Assembly (NCBI RefSeq): GCF_032463525.1
Contig: NZ_CP135971.1
Span: 2,480,001 to 2,544,000 of the forward strand
Reading direction: 5' to 3'
Origin: Pseudomonas sp. DTU_2021_1001937_2_SI_NGA_ILE_001
GTDB taxonomy: Bacteria; Pseudomonadota; Gammaproteobacteria; Pseudomonadales; Pseudomonadaceae
DNA length: 64,000 nt
The notes beneath the pieces were generated by a model. That model worked only from the letters and a program-made list of their open reading frames with translations, ran no database searches and was not told the origin of the DNA. Shown one piece after another: positions 8,100 to 17,230 of this stretch. The translations under genes were made by a program, and so were the position numbers. The first letter of the stretch is position 1, and each line of letters begins with the position of its first letter.

Positions 8100-9569
8100 A
8101 TGCCTTTTGCTTCTGCTGTCACCTCGCAACGTCGCGTGCTACTGGCGGTGGTCATACTGCTGGCAGCAGGCTTTCTGGCGACCTCGCTGCTGAGCTACCA
8201 CGCCTCGCGCGAGTCGATCCGCAACGGCATCATCGACACCGAGCTGCCGCTGACCTCCGACACGGTGTATTCCGAGATCCAGAAGGATCTGATCCGCCCG
8301 GTGCTGATCGCCTCGATGATGTCCCGCGACACCTTCATGCGTGACTGGGTCGTGGACGGCGAGCGCGATACCGGGCGCATGACTCGTTACCTGCGCGAAG
8401 TCATGGATCACTACGGCGCCTTCACCTCGTTCTTCATCTCCGACGCCACCCAGACCTACTACCAGGCCAAGGGCGTGCTGAAGAAGATCAATCCTCAGGA
8501 ACCCCGCGACGCCTGGTATTACCGGGTGCGCGACATGCAGGAACCCTACGAGATCAGCTTCGACCCGGACATGGCCAATCAGGACAAGCCGACCTTCTTC
8601 ATCAACTACAAGGTGTTCGACTACCAGAACCGCTTCATCGGTGCCGCCGGTGTGGGCCTGACGGTGGATGCAGCGGTCAAGCTGATCGACCACTACCAGA
8701 AGCGCTACGACCGCAGCGTGTACTTCGTCGACACCAAGGGACTGGTGGTGCTCACCGGCACCCGCACTGACACCGAAGGCCCCAGGGTCGGCCAGACGCT
8801 GCTGGACTTGCCGGTACTCAACGGTCACCAGCAGGTACTGACCGAAGCGAAACAGGGCACCTTCGAATACAACGTCTACGGCACCGGACATTTCGTCAAC
8901 GTACGCTTCATTCCGGAACTGAACTGGTTCCTGTTCGTCGACAAGCGCGAAACCATGGCCCTGAACGGCATCCGCCACTCGCTGTACCTGAACCTGTTCA
9001 TCTGCCTGGTGGTGACCGCCCTGGTCGTGGTGCTTCTGAATCGCACCCTGCGCCGCTACCAGAAGCGCCTGGAGGCCCAGGCCACCCTCGACAGCCTGAC
9101 CGGCCTGCCCAACCGCCGCGGCTTCAACCTGCTGGCCGGCCATGCGTTGAGCGGCAACGGCCCGGTGACCGCCCTGCTGCTGGACCTGGACCATTTCAAA
9201 CGCCTCAACGACACCCACGGTCACCTGGCCGGCGATGCGGTGCTGGCCGGTTTCGCCCAGGATCTCAAGAGCTGCCTGCGGCAATCCGACGTGATCTGCC
9301 GGTGGGGCGGCGAGGAGTTCATCGTGCTGCTCAAGGACAGCGACCTGGCCGGCGCGCAGCGGGTCGCCGAGCAGATTCGCCAGTTGGCCGAGCGCCACGA
9401 GTACTCGTTCGCCGGTATCATCCAGCAGGTCACGGTCAGCGTCGGCCTGACCCAGCGCTACCCGCAGGACAGCCTGCAGGACCTGATCGCCCGCGCCGAC
9501 CGGGCGCTGTACCGCGCCAAGCTCAATGGGCGCAACCAGGTGTGCATCGAAAGGCCCAAACCGGCATGA
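8100..9569 (+). CDS. Membrane-bound diguanylate cyclase (periplasmic sensor plus GGDEF)
   Basis: A 489-residue protein. A membrane segment near residues 10-32 precedes a periplasmic PDC/dCache-like sensor region (about 45-290). A second membrane segment lies near 295-315 (NLFICLVVTALVVVLL), and a GGDEF domain fills the C-terminus. The active site is GGEEF (403-407), preceded at the canonical five-residue spacing by an RQSD inhibitory I-site. It should therefore be an active, product-inhibited cyclase making c-di-GMP from two GTP. The ATG at 8100 has GGAAG upstream and gives a normal Lys/Arg-flanked first helix; an upstream ATG at 8046 is possible. The stop overlaps the next gene in an ATGA, which suggests coupling. 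The ligand is not predictable. Confidence 0.92.
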   Translation: MPFASAVTSQRRVLLAVVILLAAGFLATSLLSYHASRESIRNGIIDTELPLTSDTVYSEIQKDLIRPVLIASMMSRDTFMRDWVVDGERDTGRMTRYLREVMDHYGAFTSFFISDATQTYYQAKGVLKKINPQEPRDAWYYRVRDMQEPYEISFDPDMANQDKPTFFINYKVFDYQNRFIGAAGVGLTVDAAVKLIDHYQKRYDRSVYFVDTKGLVVLTGTRTDTEGPRVGQTLLDLPVLNGHQQVLTEAKQGTFEYNVYGTGHFVNVRFIPELNWFLFVDKRETMALNGIRHSLYLNLFICLVVTALVVVLLNRTLRRYQKRLEAQATLDSLTGLPNRRGFNLLAGHALSGNGPVTALLLDLDHFKRLNDTHGHLAGDAVLAGFAQDLKSCLRQSDVICRWGGEEFIVLLKDSDLAGAQRVAEQIRQLAERHEYSFAGIIQQVTVSVGLTQRYPQDSLQDLIARADRALYRAKLNGRNQVCIERPKPA

Positions 9570-9781
9570 CCGACCTCGACCCGAACCTGTGCCCCGTGTG
9601 TGGGCAAAGCAACCGTTGCAGCCTGGCCGAGCCGCGTACTGCAACCCGCCCCTGCTGGTGCTTCGAGGTGACCATCGACCCGGCGCGCCTGGCCATGCTG
9701 CCAGACGAGCTGCGCAATCAGGCCTGCCTGTGTCCACGCTGCGCCCGCCTGGCGAATGCCGCTGACGCCGGCGACGACTGA
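9566..9781 (+). CDS. Cysteine-rich CWC family protein
   Basis: A 71-residue protein with three Cys pairs: CPVC near the start, the family-naming CWC in the middle, and CLCPRC near the end. This matches the small cysteine-rich CWC family of proteobacteria, whose function is unknown; metal binding is likely from the Cys spacing. Its ATG overlaps the TGA of the diguanylate cyclase, and it ends 3 bp before the pseudouridine synthase start, so the three are probably one transcript. Confidence 0.85.
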   Translation: MTDLDPNLCPVCGQSNRCSLAEPRTATRPCWCFEVTIDPARLAMLPDELRNQACLCPRCARLANAADAGDD

Positions 9782-9784
9782 ACC

Positions 9785-10477
9785 ATGCGCCTGGACCGTT
9801 TTCTCGGCAACCTGCCACGCTTCAACCGCCAGCAGGTGCGCCTGCTGCTGGTCGCCGGACGGGTGCAGGTCGATGGCCAGGTGGCCCGCGACCCGTTGCA
9901 CGAAGTGCGCGAGTTCAGCCGCGTGGAACTGGACGACGAACTGCTGCAGGCAGGACGGCCGGCACGTTACTACATGCTGCACAAGCCCAAGGGCTGCGTC
10001 AGTGCCACGGTCGACCCGCAACACCCCACGGTACTGGACCTGCTGGACGTGCCGCAGCGTGATGAGCTGCACATCGCCGGACGCCTGGACTTCAACACCA
10101 CCGGGCTGATGCTGTTGACCAACGACGGCCAGTGGTCGCGCCGCTTGACCCAGCCGCAGACCAAACTGCCCAAGGTGTATTACGTGGAAACCGAACGCCT
10201 GATCGACGAAGGTTACGTGGCGCGCTTCGCCGAGGGCTTCTACTTCGCCTTCGAAGGCATCACCACGCAACCCGCGCAGCTCGTTCTGCTGGGTCCGCGC
10301 CAGGCGCGGCTGAGCATCGTCGAAGGCCGCTACCACCAGGTCAAGCGCATGTTCGGCCACTTCGACAACAAGGTGCTGGTGCTGCACCGCGAAAGCATGG
10401 GGCCGTTGAGCCTGGATAACAGCCTGGCCCCAGGCCAGTTCCGTGCCCTGACAGCCCAGGAAATCCGCGCCATCTGA
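9785..10477 (+). CDS. rsuA: 16S rRNA pseudouridine synthase, RsuA family
   Basis: A 230-residue protein. An N-terminal S4 RNA-binding domain (RLDRFLGNLP...VRLLLVAGRVQVDG) is followed by the RsuA/RluB/E/F catalytic domain. GRLDFNTTGLMLLTNDG contains the catalytic Asp, and EGRYHQVKRMF is the conserved distal motif. RsuA isomerises U516 of 16S rRNA. Length and architecture fit RsuA (231 residues in E. coli) better than the large-subunit enzymes, but exact target assignment within this subfamily is not certain. It is the third gene of the tight group with the cyclase and the CWC protein. Confidence 0.85.
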   Translation: MRLDRFLGNLPRFNRQQVRLLLVAGRVQVDGQVARDPLHEVREFSRVELDDELLQAGRPARYYMLHKPKGCVSATVDPQHPTVLDLLDVPQRDELHIAGRLDFNTTGLMLLTNDGQWSRRLTQPQTKLPKVYYVETERLIDEGYVARFAEGFYFAFEGITTQPAQLVLLGPRQARLSIVEGRYHQVKRMFGHFDNKVLVLHRESMGPLSLDNSLAPGQFRALTAQEIRAI

Positions 10478-10781
10478 CCGTCAGTCGGACGCCTTGCCCC
10501 TGAATGTGACTTCATACGAACGGCACTTGCGGGTTCCGGGATCGGCTGCTTGAATCCAAACGTCGGTCCACATGTGACCGGCGAGTCATACCCGCATTCT
10601 AAGAAACCTTTTTGCCGTACCGGGCCCCTCGGGCCCACGACAAATCGCCCGCCTAAAAACAATACCTGTCGGACAGATGGTTCGGATCGACATGGGCTTT
10701 TGACCGAGGCATATGCCTACCTGTCACGAAACCCGTGCAAATTGATTTGCGCGCACCCTTGTCTACGCCAGGAGAAGACAT
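10478..10781. other. Intergenic region upstream of phaG
   Basis: 304 bp with no credible gene. It contains a GGGCCC-CTC-GGGCCC inverted repeat near 10623-10638 without a T-run. A strong ribosome site (AGGAGAAG) lies just before phaG. I could not assign a promoter with confidence. Confidence 0.6.
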
Positions 10782-11675
10782 ATGAGGCCAGAAACAGCTG
10801 TGCTCGATATACAGGGACAGTTCAGGGTTTACACGGAGTGTTATCGCGCAGATGCCGCAGAGAAGACCATCGTCATGGTCAACGGCTCACTGGCCACTAC
10901 GGCATCTTTCGCGCAGACCGTTCGCAACCTTTACCCGCAGTTCAACGTGGTGCTCTACGACCAGCCCTATGCGGGCAAGTCCAAGCCGCACAACCGCCAC
11001 GAGACACCGCTGACGCGCGAGATGGAAGGCCAGATCCTGCTGGAGCTGATCGACCACTTCAATGCCGAGTACGTGATGTCGTTCTCGTGGGGCGGCGCAC
11101 CGACCCTGGTGGCCCTCGCACAGCGGCCCAAACGCATCGAGAAGGCGGTGATCAGCTCGTTCTCTCCGGTCATCAACGAAGCGATGCTCGATTACCTGCT
11201 GCGCGGTGTGAAACACCTTGGCGAGCACAATCGCTACGAGATCGGCCAGTTGATCAACAGCACCATCGGCAAATACCTGCCGTCGCTGTTCAAGCGCTTC
11301 AACTACCGGCACGTCAGCAGCCTTGACCTGCACGAGTACGACCAGATGCACTATCACGTCAGCCAGGTGCTGGAAATCGATCCGCAGAACTACCTGACTG
11401 CGGCCAGGAACATCAACGTACCCGTACTGTTCATGAACGGCTCGCTCGACGAGTACACCAGCGCTGCCGACGCACCGCGCTTCGCCGAACACGTGCAGCA
11501 CAGTCATTTCATCACCATCCAGGGCGCCGGCCACTTTCTGGACATGGAAAACAAGGCCGCCTGTCGCGACTCGAAGAATGCCGTGCAGGCGTTCCTCACC
11601 CCGCAGCCTTCGGCCAGCCGCGCAGCGCGTTACGCTTACGAACCCATCCAGGGCAACCATGCATTCGCCTTTTGA
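10782..11675 (+). CDS. phaG: PhaG, (R)-3-hydroxyacyl-ACP to CoA transacylase/thioesterase
   Basis: A 297-residue alpha/beta-hydrolase-fold protein very like P. putida PhaG. Shared features include the MRPE-AVLDIQGQ start, FSWGG with the nucleophile-position S102, and the PhaG-specific H-x4-D motif with H177 and D182. The C-terminal GAGHFLDMENK holds the fold's histidine. PhaG diverts (R)-3-hydroxyacyl groups from fatty acid synthesis towards medium-chain-length polyhydroxyalkanoate. It acts in the cytoplasm. The gene is monocistronic with a strong AGGAGAAG ribosome site. RhlA is a relative, but the residues and the missing rhlB favour PhaG. Confidence 0.95.
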   Translation: MRPETAVLDIQGQFRVYTECYRADAAEKTIVMVNGSLATTASFAQTVRNLYPQFNVVLYDQPYAGKSKPHNRHETPLTREMEGQILLELIDHFNAEYVMSFSWGGAPTLVALAQRPKRIEKAVISSFSPVINEAMLDYLLRGVKHLGEHNRYEIGQLINSTIGKYLPSLFKRFNYRHVSSLDLHEYDQMHYHVSQVLEIDPQNYLTAARNINVPVLFMNGSLDEYTSAADAPRFAEHVQHSHFITIQGAGHFLDMENKAACRDSKNAVQAFLTPQPSASRAARYAYEPIQGNHAFAF

Positions 11676-11813
11676 ATCGTCACTACCCGCAACCCGGTTG
11701 CAAGCGCATTCGCCGATGTCCATCCCCTCCACCGGCCAGTGCGGCTTGCAGCCAGGATTGCAATCAGTGCTTCAATTCACCCGCCCGATCTGATACAAAG
11801 TCAGCCGCTTAGC

Positions 11814-11887
11814 GCGGGTGTCGTATAATGGCATTACACCAGCTTCCCAAGCTGATTACGCGGGTTCGATTCCCGCCACCCGCTCCA
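11814..11887 (+). tRNA. tRNA-Gly (anticodon CCC)
   Basis: A 74-nt cloverleaf. The acceptor GCGGGTG pairs with CACCCGC and is followed by an encoded CCA. The D arm is typical, the anticodon loop TTCCCAA holds CCC at 11846-11848, and the T arm CGGGTTCGATTCCCG is canonical. It reads GGG codons. A TGATACAAAG -10-like box lies about 15 bp upstream. Confidence 0.97.
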
Positions 11888-11948
11888 GCCTCCTGCCGAT
11901 CCTTACCTCTTCCCCGATAGCCCCGAAGCCATGCAGTAACGGCTTTGG

Positions 11949-13115
11949 CTATTCGCCCCGGCCGCAGCGAAGCGCAATGCAGGGCGAAACGAACAGCTCG
12001 CCGCGCCACGCGCCCTTCAGGGTCCTGCAGCCGACCACCGCCCACATCACCACCAGCATGGCCACCAGCCCCGTGCCCAGGTCCTGGAAGAATGCCGAGT
12101 GCAACTCGTACCCCAGTTTCAACGTGGTGAGCGCATAGACGCCCAGCGGAAAGGTGTAGCCCCACCAGCCCAGGTTGAACGCAATGCCCTCGCGCAGGTA
12201 GCGCGCGGTGATCAACATGGCCAGGATCATCCACCAGGCGCCCAGGCCCCAGAACAGCACGCCGGCGATCAGGCCCAGGCCGGCGGCAACGGTGGCCACG
12301 GCGGGCAGGCCCTGGGCGGCGAACACGCTCGGTGCGTGGCTGCCCAGCAACAGCATGCCCAACGCCGCCGTACCCACCGGGCCCAGGGCCAGCCAGCTCG
12401 ACGCGGCCATGCTCTGGTGGGGCAGTTTGTGCAGGGCCAGGCGCAGCAGCAAAATCACCAGCACGCTCAGCGCCACCGGCACCGAATAGGCCCATAGCAC
12501 GTAGCTGGTGATGACTGCCTGCAACTGCGCGGCCGGGTTGTCCAGATGCGGCACCAGCAGCGCACCGCTGGCAGCCGCCACTTCGGCGGCCACCACCGGC
12601 AGCAGCCACACGGCGGTCATCTGTTCGATGCTGTGCTGCTGGCGGGTGAACATCATGTACGGCACCAGCACACCACAGGCCAGGGCCATGACCACATCGA
12701 CCCACCACAGCCCATACGCCAGCGAGACCATCTCGGCCCCCCAGCGCGGCACGCCGTACTGCAGGCAGCCGTTGACCAGCGTCGCCAGGCCCATGGGAAT
12801 GGTGCCGAGGAACATCGACACGGTCGGGTGCGCGAAAATGCGCCGCGCCTCGTTGCCATACAGGCACCAGCGGCTGGCGTACACCAGGCTGAACAGCAAG
12901 AACAGCGCGGCATTGAACAACCACAGGCACTCGCCGAGCTGGCGCAGGAACGGTGTGCTCACCGGTACCTGCCCCAGTGCAAGCGACAGGATGCCGGTGC
13001 CCATGGTCACCGCGAACCAGTTGGGAGTGAATTGCCGCACCACTTCGCGCGGGTGCGGTAAGGCCTGAAATGGCCGTGGCAGGCCGAAGGGCAATGGGGT
13101 CTGGAACGGCGTCAT
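11949..13115 (-). CDS. TDT-family transporter (TehA/SLAC1 type)
   Basis: A 388-residue membrane protein with about ten hydrophobic helices. The opening PNWFAVTMGTGILSLAL is the signature of the telluriteresistance/dicarboxylate transporter (TDT) family. Members export or import C4-dicarboxylates, sulfite or halides; the substrate here cannot be read from sequence. It is divergent from a LysR regulator across a 101-bp gap that carries a perfect TTGATCGATCAA palindrome, so that regulator probably controls it. A weak dicarboxylate, sulfite or tellurite role is possible. Confidence 0.88.
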   Translation of the reverse strand: MTPFQTPLPFGLPRPFQALPHPREVVRQFTPNWFAVTMGTGILSLALGQVPVSTPFLRQLGECLWLFNAALFLLFSLVYASRWCLYGNEARRIFAHPTVSMFLGTIPMGLATLVNGCLQYGVPRWGAEMVSLAYGLWWVDVVMALACGVLVPYMMFTRQQHSIEQMTAVWLLPVVAAEVAAASGALLVPHLDNPAAQLQAVITSYVLWAYSVPVALSVLVILLLRLALHKLPHQSMAASSWLALGPVGTAALGMLLLGSHAPSVFAAQGLPAVATVAAGLGLIAGVLFWGLGAWWMILAMLITARYLREGIAFNLGWWGYTFPLGVYALTTLKLGYELHSAFFQDLGTGLVAMLVVMWAVVGCRTLKGAWRGELFVSPCIALRCGRGE

Positions 13116-13152
13116 GGACGAATCCTCGTAGGAACGAGGCTTCAGGCTAAGA

Positions 13153-13164
13153 TTGATCGATCAA
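13153..13164. promoter_or_regulatory. Perfect 12-bp palindrome between TDT transporter and LysR gene
   Basis: TTGATCGATCAA sits 38 bp upstream of the transporter start in the divergent intergenic region. Together with a second imperfect dyad at 13181-13200 it is a candidate binding site for the adjacent LysR protein. Confidence 0.45.
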
Positions 13165-13216
13165 CCTTAAAAACGAATAATTCCGCTATCTTCTAGCGAA
13201 TTAACGGGTAAGCACT

Positions 13217-14107
13217 TTGCGCCTCAACCTTCGTCAGTTGCAGATTTTCTGCGCCATCCATGACACCGGCAGCACCACGGCGGCTGCCGCCCTCGTGGCG
13301 CTTTCGCAATCGGCCACCAGTGCCGCCCTCAACGAGCTGGAACAAAGCCTGGAAACCCGGCTGTTCGACCGGGTCGGCAAGCGCCTGGTGCTCAATGACA
13401 ACGGCCGCGCCCTGCTGCCCCAGGCGCGGCAGATGCTCGACATGGCGCGGCACATCGAAAGCGACTTGCGGCCTGCGGCTGCAAGCCCCCGACGCTATCT
13501 GCGCATCGGCGCCAGCAGCACCATCGGCAATTACGTGCTGCCGCGCCTGGTGCGCCGCCTGCGCGATGCCATGCCGAACCTGCGCCTGGAGGTGCGTATA
13601 GGCAACAGCCGGGAAATCGCCAGCCTGGTCGCCGGTTTCCAGCTCGACGCCGGGCTGATCGAAGCGCCGTGCCACGAAGCGCAACTGAACGCCGAACCCT
13701 GGCTGGTGGATGAACTGTTGCTGGTAGCCGGTGCCGACCACCCCCTGGCGCAACAGGCCGAGGTCGGCCTCGGCGCCTTGAGCCGCGCTGAGTGGCTGCT
13801 GCGCGAACCCGGTTCGGGCACCCGCGAAGAGGTCGAACACCTGCTGCTGCGGCACCTGCACGACCTGGGCGAGATGCACGAAGTCGGCAGTTCGGAAGCG
13901 ATCAAGAACACCCTGGTGCAGGGCATCGGCGTCAGTTGCCTGTCACGCTGGGTGGTGGGCGACATGCTCGACGACGGGCGCCTTCGCGTACTGGCGACCG
14001 AACTGCCACCGCTGACCCGGCGCTTCTTCATGCTGCGCCACCAGGACAAGTTCGTGTCGGCGGCGCTGGAGAGCTTCTGGCGGCTGTGCCAGGGCTTTGC
14101 CCACTGA
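13217..14107 (+). CDS. LysR-family transcriptional regulator
   Basis: A 296-residue protein. The N-terminal winged helix-turn-helix (LRQLQIFCAIHDTGSTTAAAA, then LNELEQSLETRLFDR) is canonical, followed by a periplasmic-binding-like effector domain (about 90-290) similar to the CysB/CbbR type. It starts with TTG at 13217, supported by the standard position of LRQLQIF. It is divergent from the TDT transporter, the likely target. The inducer is unknown. Confidence 0.9.
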   Translation: MRLNLRQLQIFCAIHDTGSTTAAAALVALSQSATSAALNELEQSLETRLFDRVGKRLVLNDNGRALLPQARQMLDMARHIESDLRPAAASPRRYLRIGASSTIGNYVLPRLVRRLRDAMPNLRLEVRIGNSREIASLVAGFQLDAGLIEAPCHEAQLNAEPWLVDELLLVAGADHPLAQQAEVGLGALSRAEWLLREPGSGTREEVEHLLLRHLHDLGEMHEVGSSEAIKNTLVQGIGVSCLSRWVVGDMLDDGRLRVLATELPPLTRRFFMLRHQDKFVSAALESFWRLCQGFAH

Positions 14108-14154
14108 CCGCGGCGGAAGGGCCACCTGCCGCGTCGCCCTTCGACAACCTGAAG

Positions 14155-15462
14155 TCAGTGATGCGGCAATGCCGTGGCCGAGCCCGCCGCGCGTGCCGAA
14201 TCGCTGGCCGGGCGTGACAGCATGGCGGCGATGCCCGCTATCAGGGCCAGGCCCCCGATGAAGCAGGCCACCGGCAACCAGCCGCCGTCCTGGCGCAGCA
14301 GCGCGTAGCACAGGCTGGGGGAAAAGCCGGAGACGATGAAGCTCAGTTGCGTAGCCAGGCCAACCCCGGTGTAGCGCACGCGGATGCTGAACATCTCGGC
14401 ATAGAACGATGGCCACAAGGCATTCGGTGCGCTGTACAGAATGCCCTTGAGCAACACGGTGGCGAGAACGATCAACGCAATGTGCCCGGTGGTGATCGAC
14501 CACAGGAACAGGAACACCCCGGCGCAGCAAGCCAGCGAACCGATGACGAAGATGCGCTTCTTGCCGATACGGTCGGCAAGCAGGCCGAACAGCGGCTGAC
14601 AGATCAGGGCCACCACCTGGCTCGCGGCGATCGCCGAGAGCATCGAGGCGCGGTCTACGCCATTGTTGTTGGAGGCCCAGGACAAGCCGAAGATCATCAC
14701 CAGCGACGACACGGCGCAGATCAGCGCACAACAGAACACCGTGACGAACGCCCGTGATTCCTTGCTGAACATTTCCACCACGGGCGCATGCTGCGGCTCG
14801 CTCTTCTGAGCCGCGAATTCCGGGCTTTCATCCACACCCCGGCGGATGATCCAGGTGCCCGCGACCATCAGCGCACTGAGCAGGAAGGGGATCCTCCAGC
14901 CCCAGGCCAACAGTTGCTCTTCCGACAGCAGCGAGAGCGGGATGAACACCGATGTGGCGAGGATCGAGCCCATCGAAGCACCGTTGATCAGCCAACTGGT
15001 GTAGAAGGCTTTTTTCTGGCCCGGTGCGTGCTCCATGGTCAGCAGGCTGGCGCCGACCTGTTCCCCGCCCGCCGACAGGCCCTGCAGCAGACGGCACAGC
15101 ACCAGCAGGGCCGGAGCCCATGCACCGATGCTGGCATGGGTGGGCAGCAGGCCGATCAGGGTGGTTGCCAGGCCCATCAGCAGCAGGGTCATCATCAACA
15201 CCTGCTTGCGGCCGATCCGGTCTCCCAGGTGGCCGAACAGCAAGGCCCCGACCGGCCGGGCGATGTAGCCCACACCGAAAGTCGCCAGGGCCGCCAGGGT
15301 TCCGGCCATCGGGTCGGTGGACGGGAAGAACAGCTTGCTGAACACCAGCGCGGCGGCCGATCCGTAGATGAAGAAGTCGTAGTACTCCACCACGCTGCCG
15401 AGGAAACTGCCGAAGGCAGCCCGACGGGCCATGCGGGGGTCTCTGGGTTGTGTGTCGTTCAT
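14155..15462 (-). CDS. MFS transporter, metabolite:H+ symporter (MHS) family
   Basis: A 435-residue, 12-helix protein. It opens with GSFLGSVVEYYDFFIYG and has the MFS loop GHLGDRIGRKQ and the RLLQGLSAGGEQ motif, all typical of the MHS group (shikimate, proline/betaine, alpha-ketoglutarate type importers). It lies 49 bp upstream of nothing on its own strand but is immediately downstream (50 bp) of the dehydrogenase gene, so it is probably the last gene of the isomerase-dehydrogenase-transporter unit. The substrate is unknown; context suggests a sugar-like or cyclitol-like acid. Confidence 0.9.
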   Translation of the reverse strand: MNDTQPRDPRMARRAAFGSFLGSVVEYYDFFIYGSAAALVFSKLFFPSTDPMAGTLAALATFGVGYIARPVGALLFGHLGDRIGRKQVLMMTLLLMGLATTLIGLLPTHASIGAWAPALLVLCRLLQGLSAGGEQVGASLLTMEHAPGQKKAFYTSWLINGASMGSILATSVFIPLSLLSEEQLLAWGWRIPFLLSALMVAGTWIIRRGVDESPEFAAQKSEPQHAPVVEMFSKESRAFVTVFCCALICAVSSLVMIFGLSWASNNNGVDRASMLSAIAASQVVALICQPLFGLLADRIGKKRIFVIGSLACCAGVFLFLWSITTGHIALIVLATVLLKGILYSAPNALWPSFYAEMFSIRVRYTGVGLATQLSFIVSGFSPSLCYALLRQDGGWLPVACFIGGLALIAGIAAMLSRPASDSARAAGSATALPHH

Positions 15463-15511
15463 GGGTCAACCTTTTCTTGTCTTTGTGATGGTTGCGAATC
15501 AGCACGGATAC

Positions 15512-16291
15512 TCAGCGACCGAAGGGCGCCAACTGGCTACCGCCGCACACATGGATGACCTCGGCGGTGATGAAGGCTGCGTCCGGGCTGGCCAGGAACG
15601 CCGTGGTTCCGGCGATGTCCTCGGGGGTGGTCAGGCGCTTGAGCGGGGTACTGGCGATGCTCCCTTCGGCCATCAGCTCGAAGCTCGCCGCATCCCGGCC
15701 ATCGAGCGTGAAGGCCGACGGCAACAAGCCTGGCGCGATGGCATTCACCGTGACCTGCAGCGGCGCCAGTTCACGGGCCATGGACCGGGTCAGGCCGACC
15801 AGGCCGGCCTTGCAGGCCACATAGGCCGGAGGACCGCCGGCGACCCAGCAGCGCGATACCATGTTGATCACCCGCCCACCCGCACCGCTGGCCTTCCAGT
15901 AAGGTGCGACCCGCTGGCACAACAGTGCCGGGCCGCGCAGGTTGACGGCCATCATGTGATCCCAGCGAGCCGCGTCGAAGTCGAAGATCGAGCCTCGATG
16001 GTTGACCGCCGCATTGTTGACCAGCACATCGATGCGCCCGAAGGCCGCACCGGCCTCCTCGACCATGGCGGCGATGCAAGCTGCGTCGCCCATGTCGGCG
16101 TACAACGGCAGCGCACGCTGGCCAGGCAGGGCCGGCAACGCGCCCGCCAGTTGCCGGGCAGCAGGCAGGTCGATGTCCACCGCCACCACATGCAGGCCGT
16201 CACGCCACAGGCGCTGGCAGATCGCTCGCCCCAGCTCGCCTGCCGCCCCGGTGACCAGCGCGACACGGCGCTCAGAAGGAGAAGTGTTCAT
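15512..16291 (-). CDS. Short-chain dehydrogenase/reductase
   Basis: A 259-residue classical SDR. It has the nucleotide motif TGAAGELGRAI, the NNAAV motif and YVACK with the catalytic Tyr and Lys. The Ser upstream (VSRC) is 11 residues before the Tyr rather than the usual 13, which is slightly odd. It ends with a proline-free C-terminus that may affect oligomerisation. The start overlaps the end of the isomerase-like gene by 20 bp, which indicates translational coupling. It probably oxidises or reduces a hydroxyl of a sugar-like substrate with NAD(P). Confidence 0.9.
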   Translation of the reverse strand: MNTSPSERRVALVTGAAGELGRAICQRLWRDGLHVVAVDIDLPAARQLAGALPALPGQRALPLYADMGDAACIAAMVEEAGAAFGRIDVLVNNAAVNHRGSIFDFDAARWDHMMAVNLRGPALLCQRVAPYWKASGAGGRVINMVSRCWVAGGPPAYVACKAGLVGLTRSMARELAPLQVTVNAIAPGLLPSAFTLDGRDAASFELMAEGSIASTPLKRLTTPEDIAGTTAFLASPDAAFITAEVIHVCGGSQLAPFGR

Positions 16292-17189
16292 GGGCGCGAG
16301 GCCTCCCGTTGTCGATGAGGGCGTTGGTAGCAGGCAGGGCATCGAGGCCCAGGTAGTGCATGAGCAGATCGCGATTGCGCAGCAGCTTGCTGTGGTCGTC
16401 GTACTGGCAGGAAAAGTCTTCGATGCTGACCCAGTCAGCGAAGCCATTGCGCGCCAGGGTGGCCAGCATGTCGTGCAGCGGCAGCACCCCTGCATCGGGC
16501 GGGCACCATTCCCATTTCCAGCCGCAGCCAGGTGCCTGAGGGCTGTAGGCGACATTCTTCACCTGCACATGAGCCAAGTGTTCGCCCATCAGGTCAAGGG
16601 ACAGTTGCACGTCTTCGCGGCCTTCGATGGCCAGGTTGCCCATGTCGTAGATGATGCCCAGGTGGCGGGCCGGATAGTGCTCGGCGATGCGCATGGCCAG
16701 AGACGGGCTGGAGCAGATGGTGCGCTGGTGGACTTCCAGCGCCAGCTGTACGCCCTGCTCGGCCGCACGCGGCACCAAGCGGTCGAGAAAACGGCGCATG
16801 CGCGCCAGTGCATCGGCATAGCGCTGTTCTTCGTAGCTGGGGGCCCACAGCCGCAGCCGGGCATGGCCGGCCAGTTCGGCAAGGTCGATGAGCCGCCAGG
16901 CCTGCTCCAGATCGCCTACCGGCAGGTACGGGCTGAGACCGAAGATCTGCAGGCCCAGCGCCTGGCAGCGCCGGCTGATGCGCTCGACTGCGACGGCATC
17001 GGGCGCGATGGTGCAACGATTGTTGAGCCGAGCATCCCATGGGCGGCTGGGGTCGAGCTGAGCGGTGTCGGCGACACGCCACTCGACGCCCTGATAACCC
17101 AGGCGGGCCAGTTCATCGGCCAGGGCCTCGGGCGCGAGGCTGGGCAGCGATGCACTGGAAGCCCCGAGACGCAGTGCGGGCGGATGCAT
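16272..17189 (-). CDS. Sugar phosphate isomerase/epimerase family (AP-endonuclease-2-like TIM barrel)
   Basis: A 305-residue TIM-barrel protein. The metal-site residues typical of this fold are visible: Glu in LEVHQRT, Asp in IIYDMGN, His in HVQVKN and Glu in SIEDF. Related enzymes isomerise or epimerise keto sugars, or act on inosose or dehydroshikimate. It is the first gene of the unit with the dehydrogenase and transporter, and it is divergent from a LysR regulator. The precise reaction is not predictable. Confidence 0.85.
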   Translation of the reverse strand: MHPPALRLGASSASLPSLAPEALADELARLGYQGVEWRVADTAQLDPSRPWDARLNNRCTIAPDAVAVERISRRCQALGLQIFGLSPYLPVGDLEQAWRLIDLAELAGHARLRLWAPSYEEQRYADALARMRRFLDRLVPRAAEQGVQLALEVHQRTICSSPSLAMRIAEHYPARHLGIIYDMGNLAIEGREDVQLSLDLMGEHLAHVQVKNVAYSPQAPGCGWKWEWCPPDAGVLPLHDMLATLARNGFADWVSIEDFSCQYDDHSKLLRNRDLLMHYLGLDALPATNALIDNGRPRAHEHFSF

Positions 17190-17230
17190 GGGGAAAGTCC
17201 TTGGTTCGTTGTTGTAGCCGGGATACTAAG

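Noticed and set aside
8139..9818. A 559-codon minus-strand frame opposite the diguanylate cyclase
   Set aside because: Shadow of the GGDEF gene; no motifs and no ribosome site.
10550..11326. 258-codon + strand frame overlapping the phaG start
   Set aside because: It overlaps phaG in another frame; phaG has the conserved residues and ribosome site.
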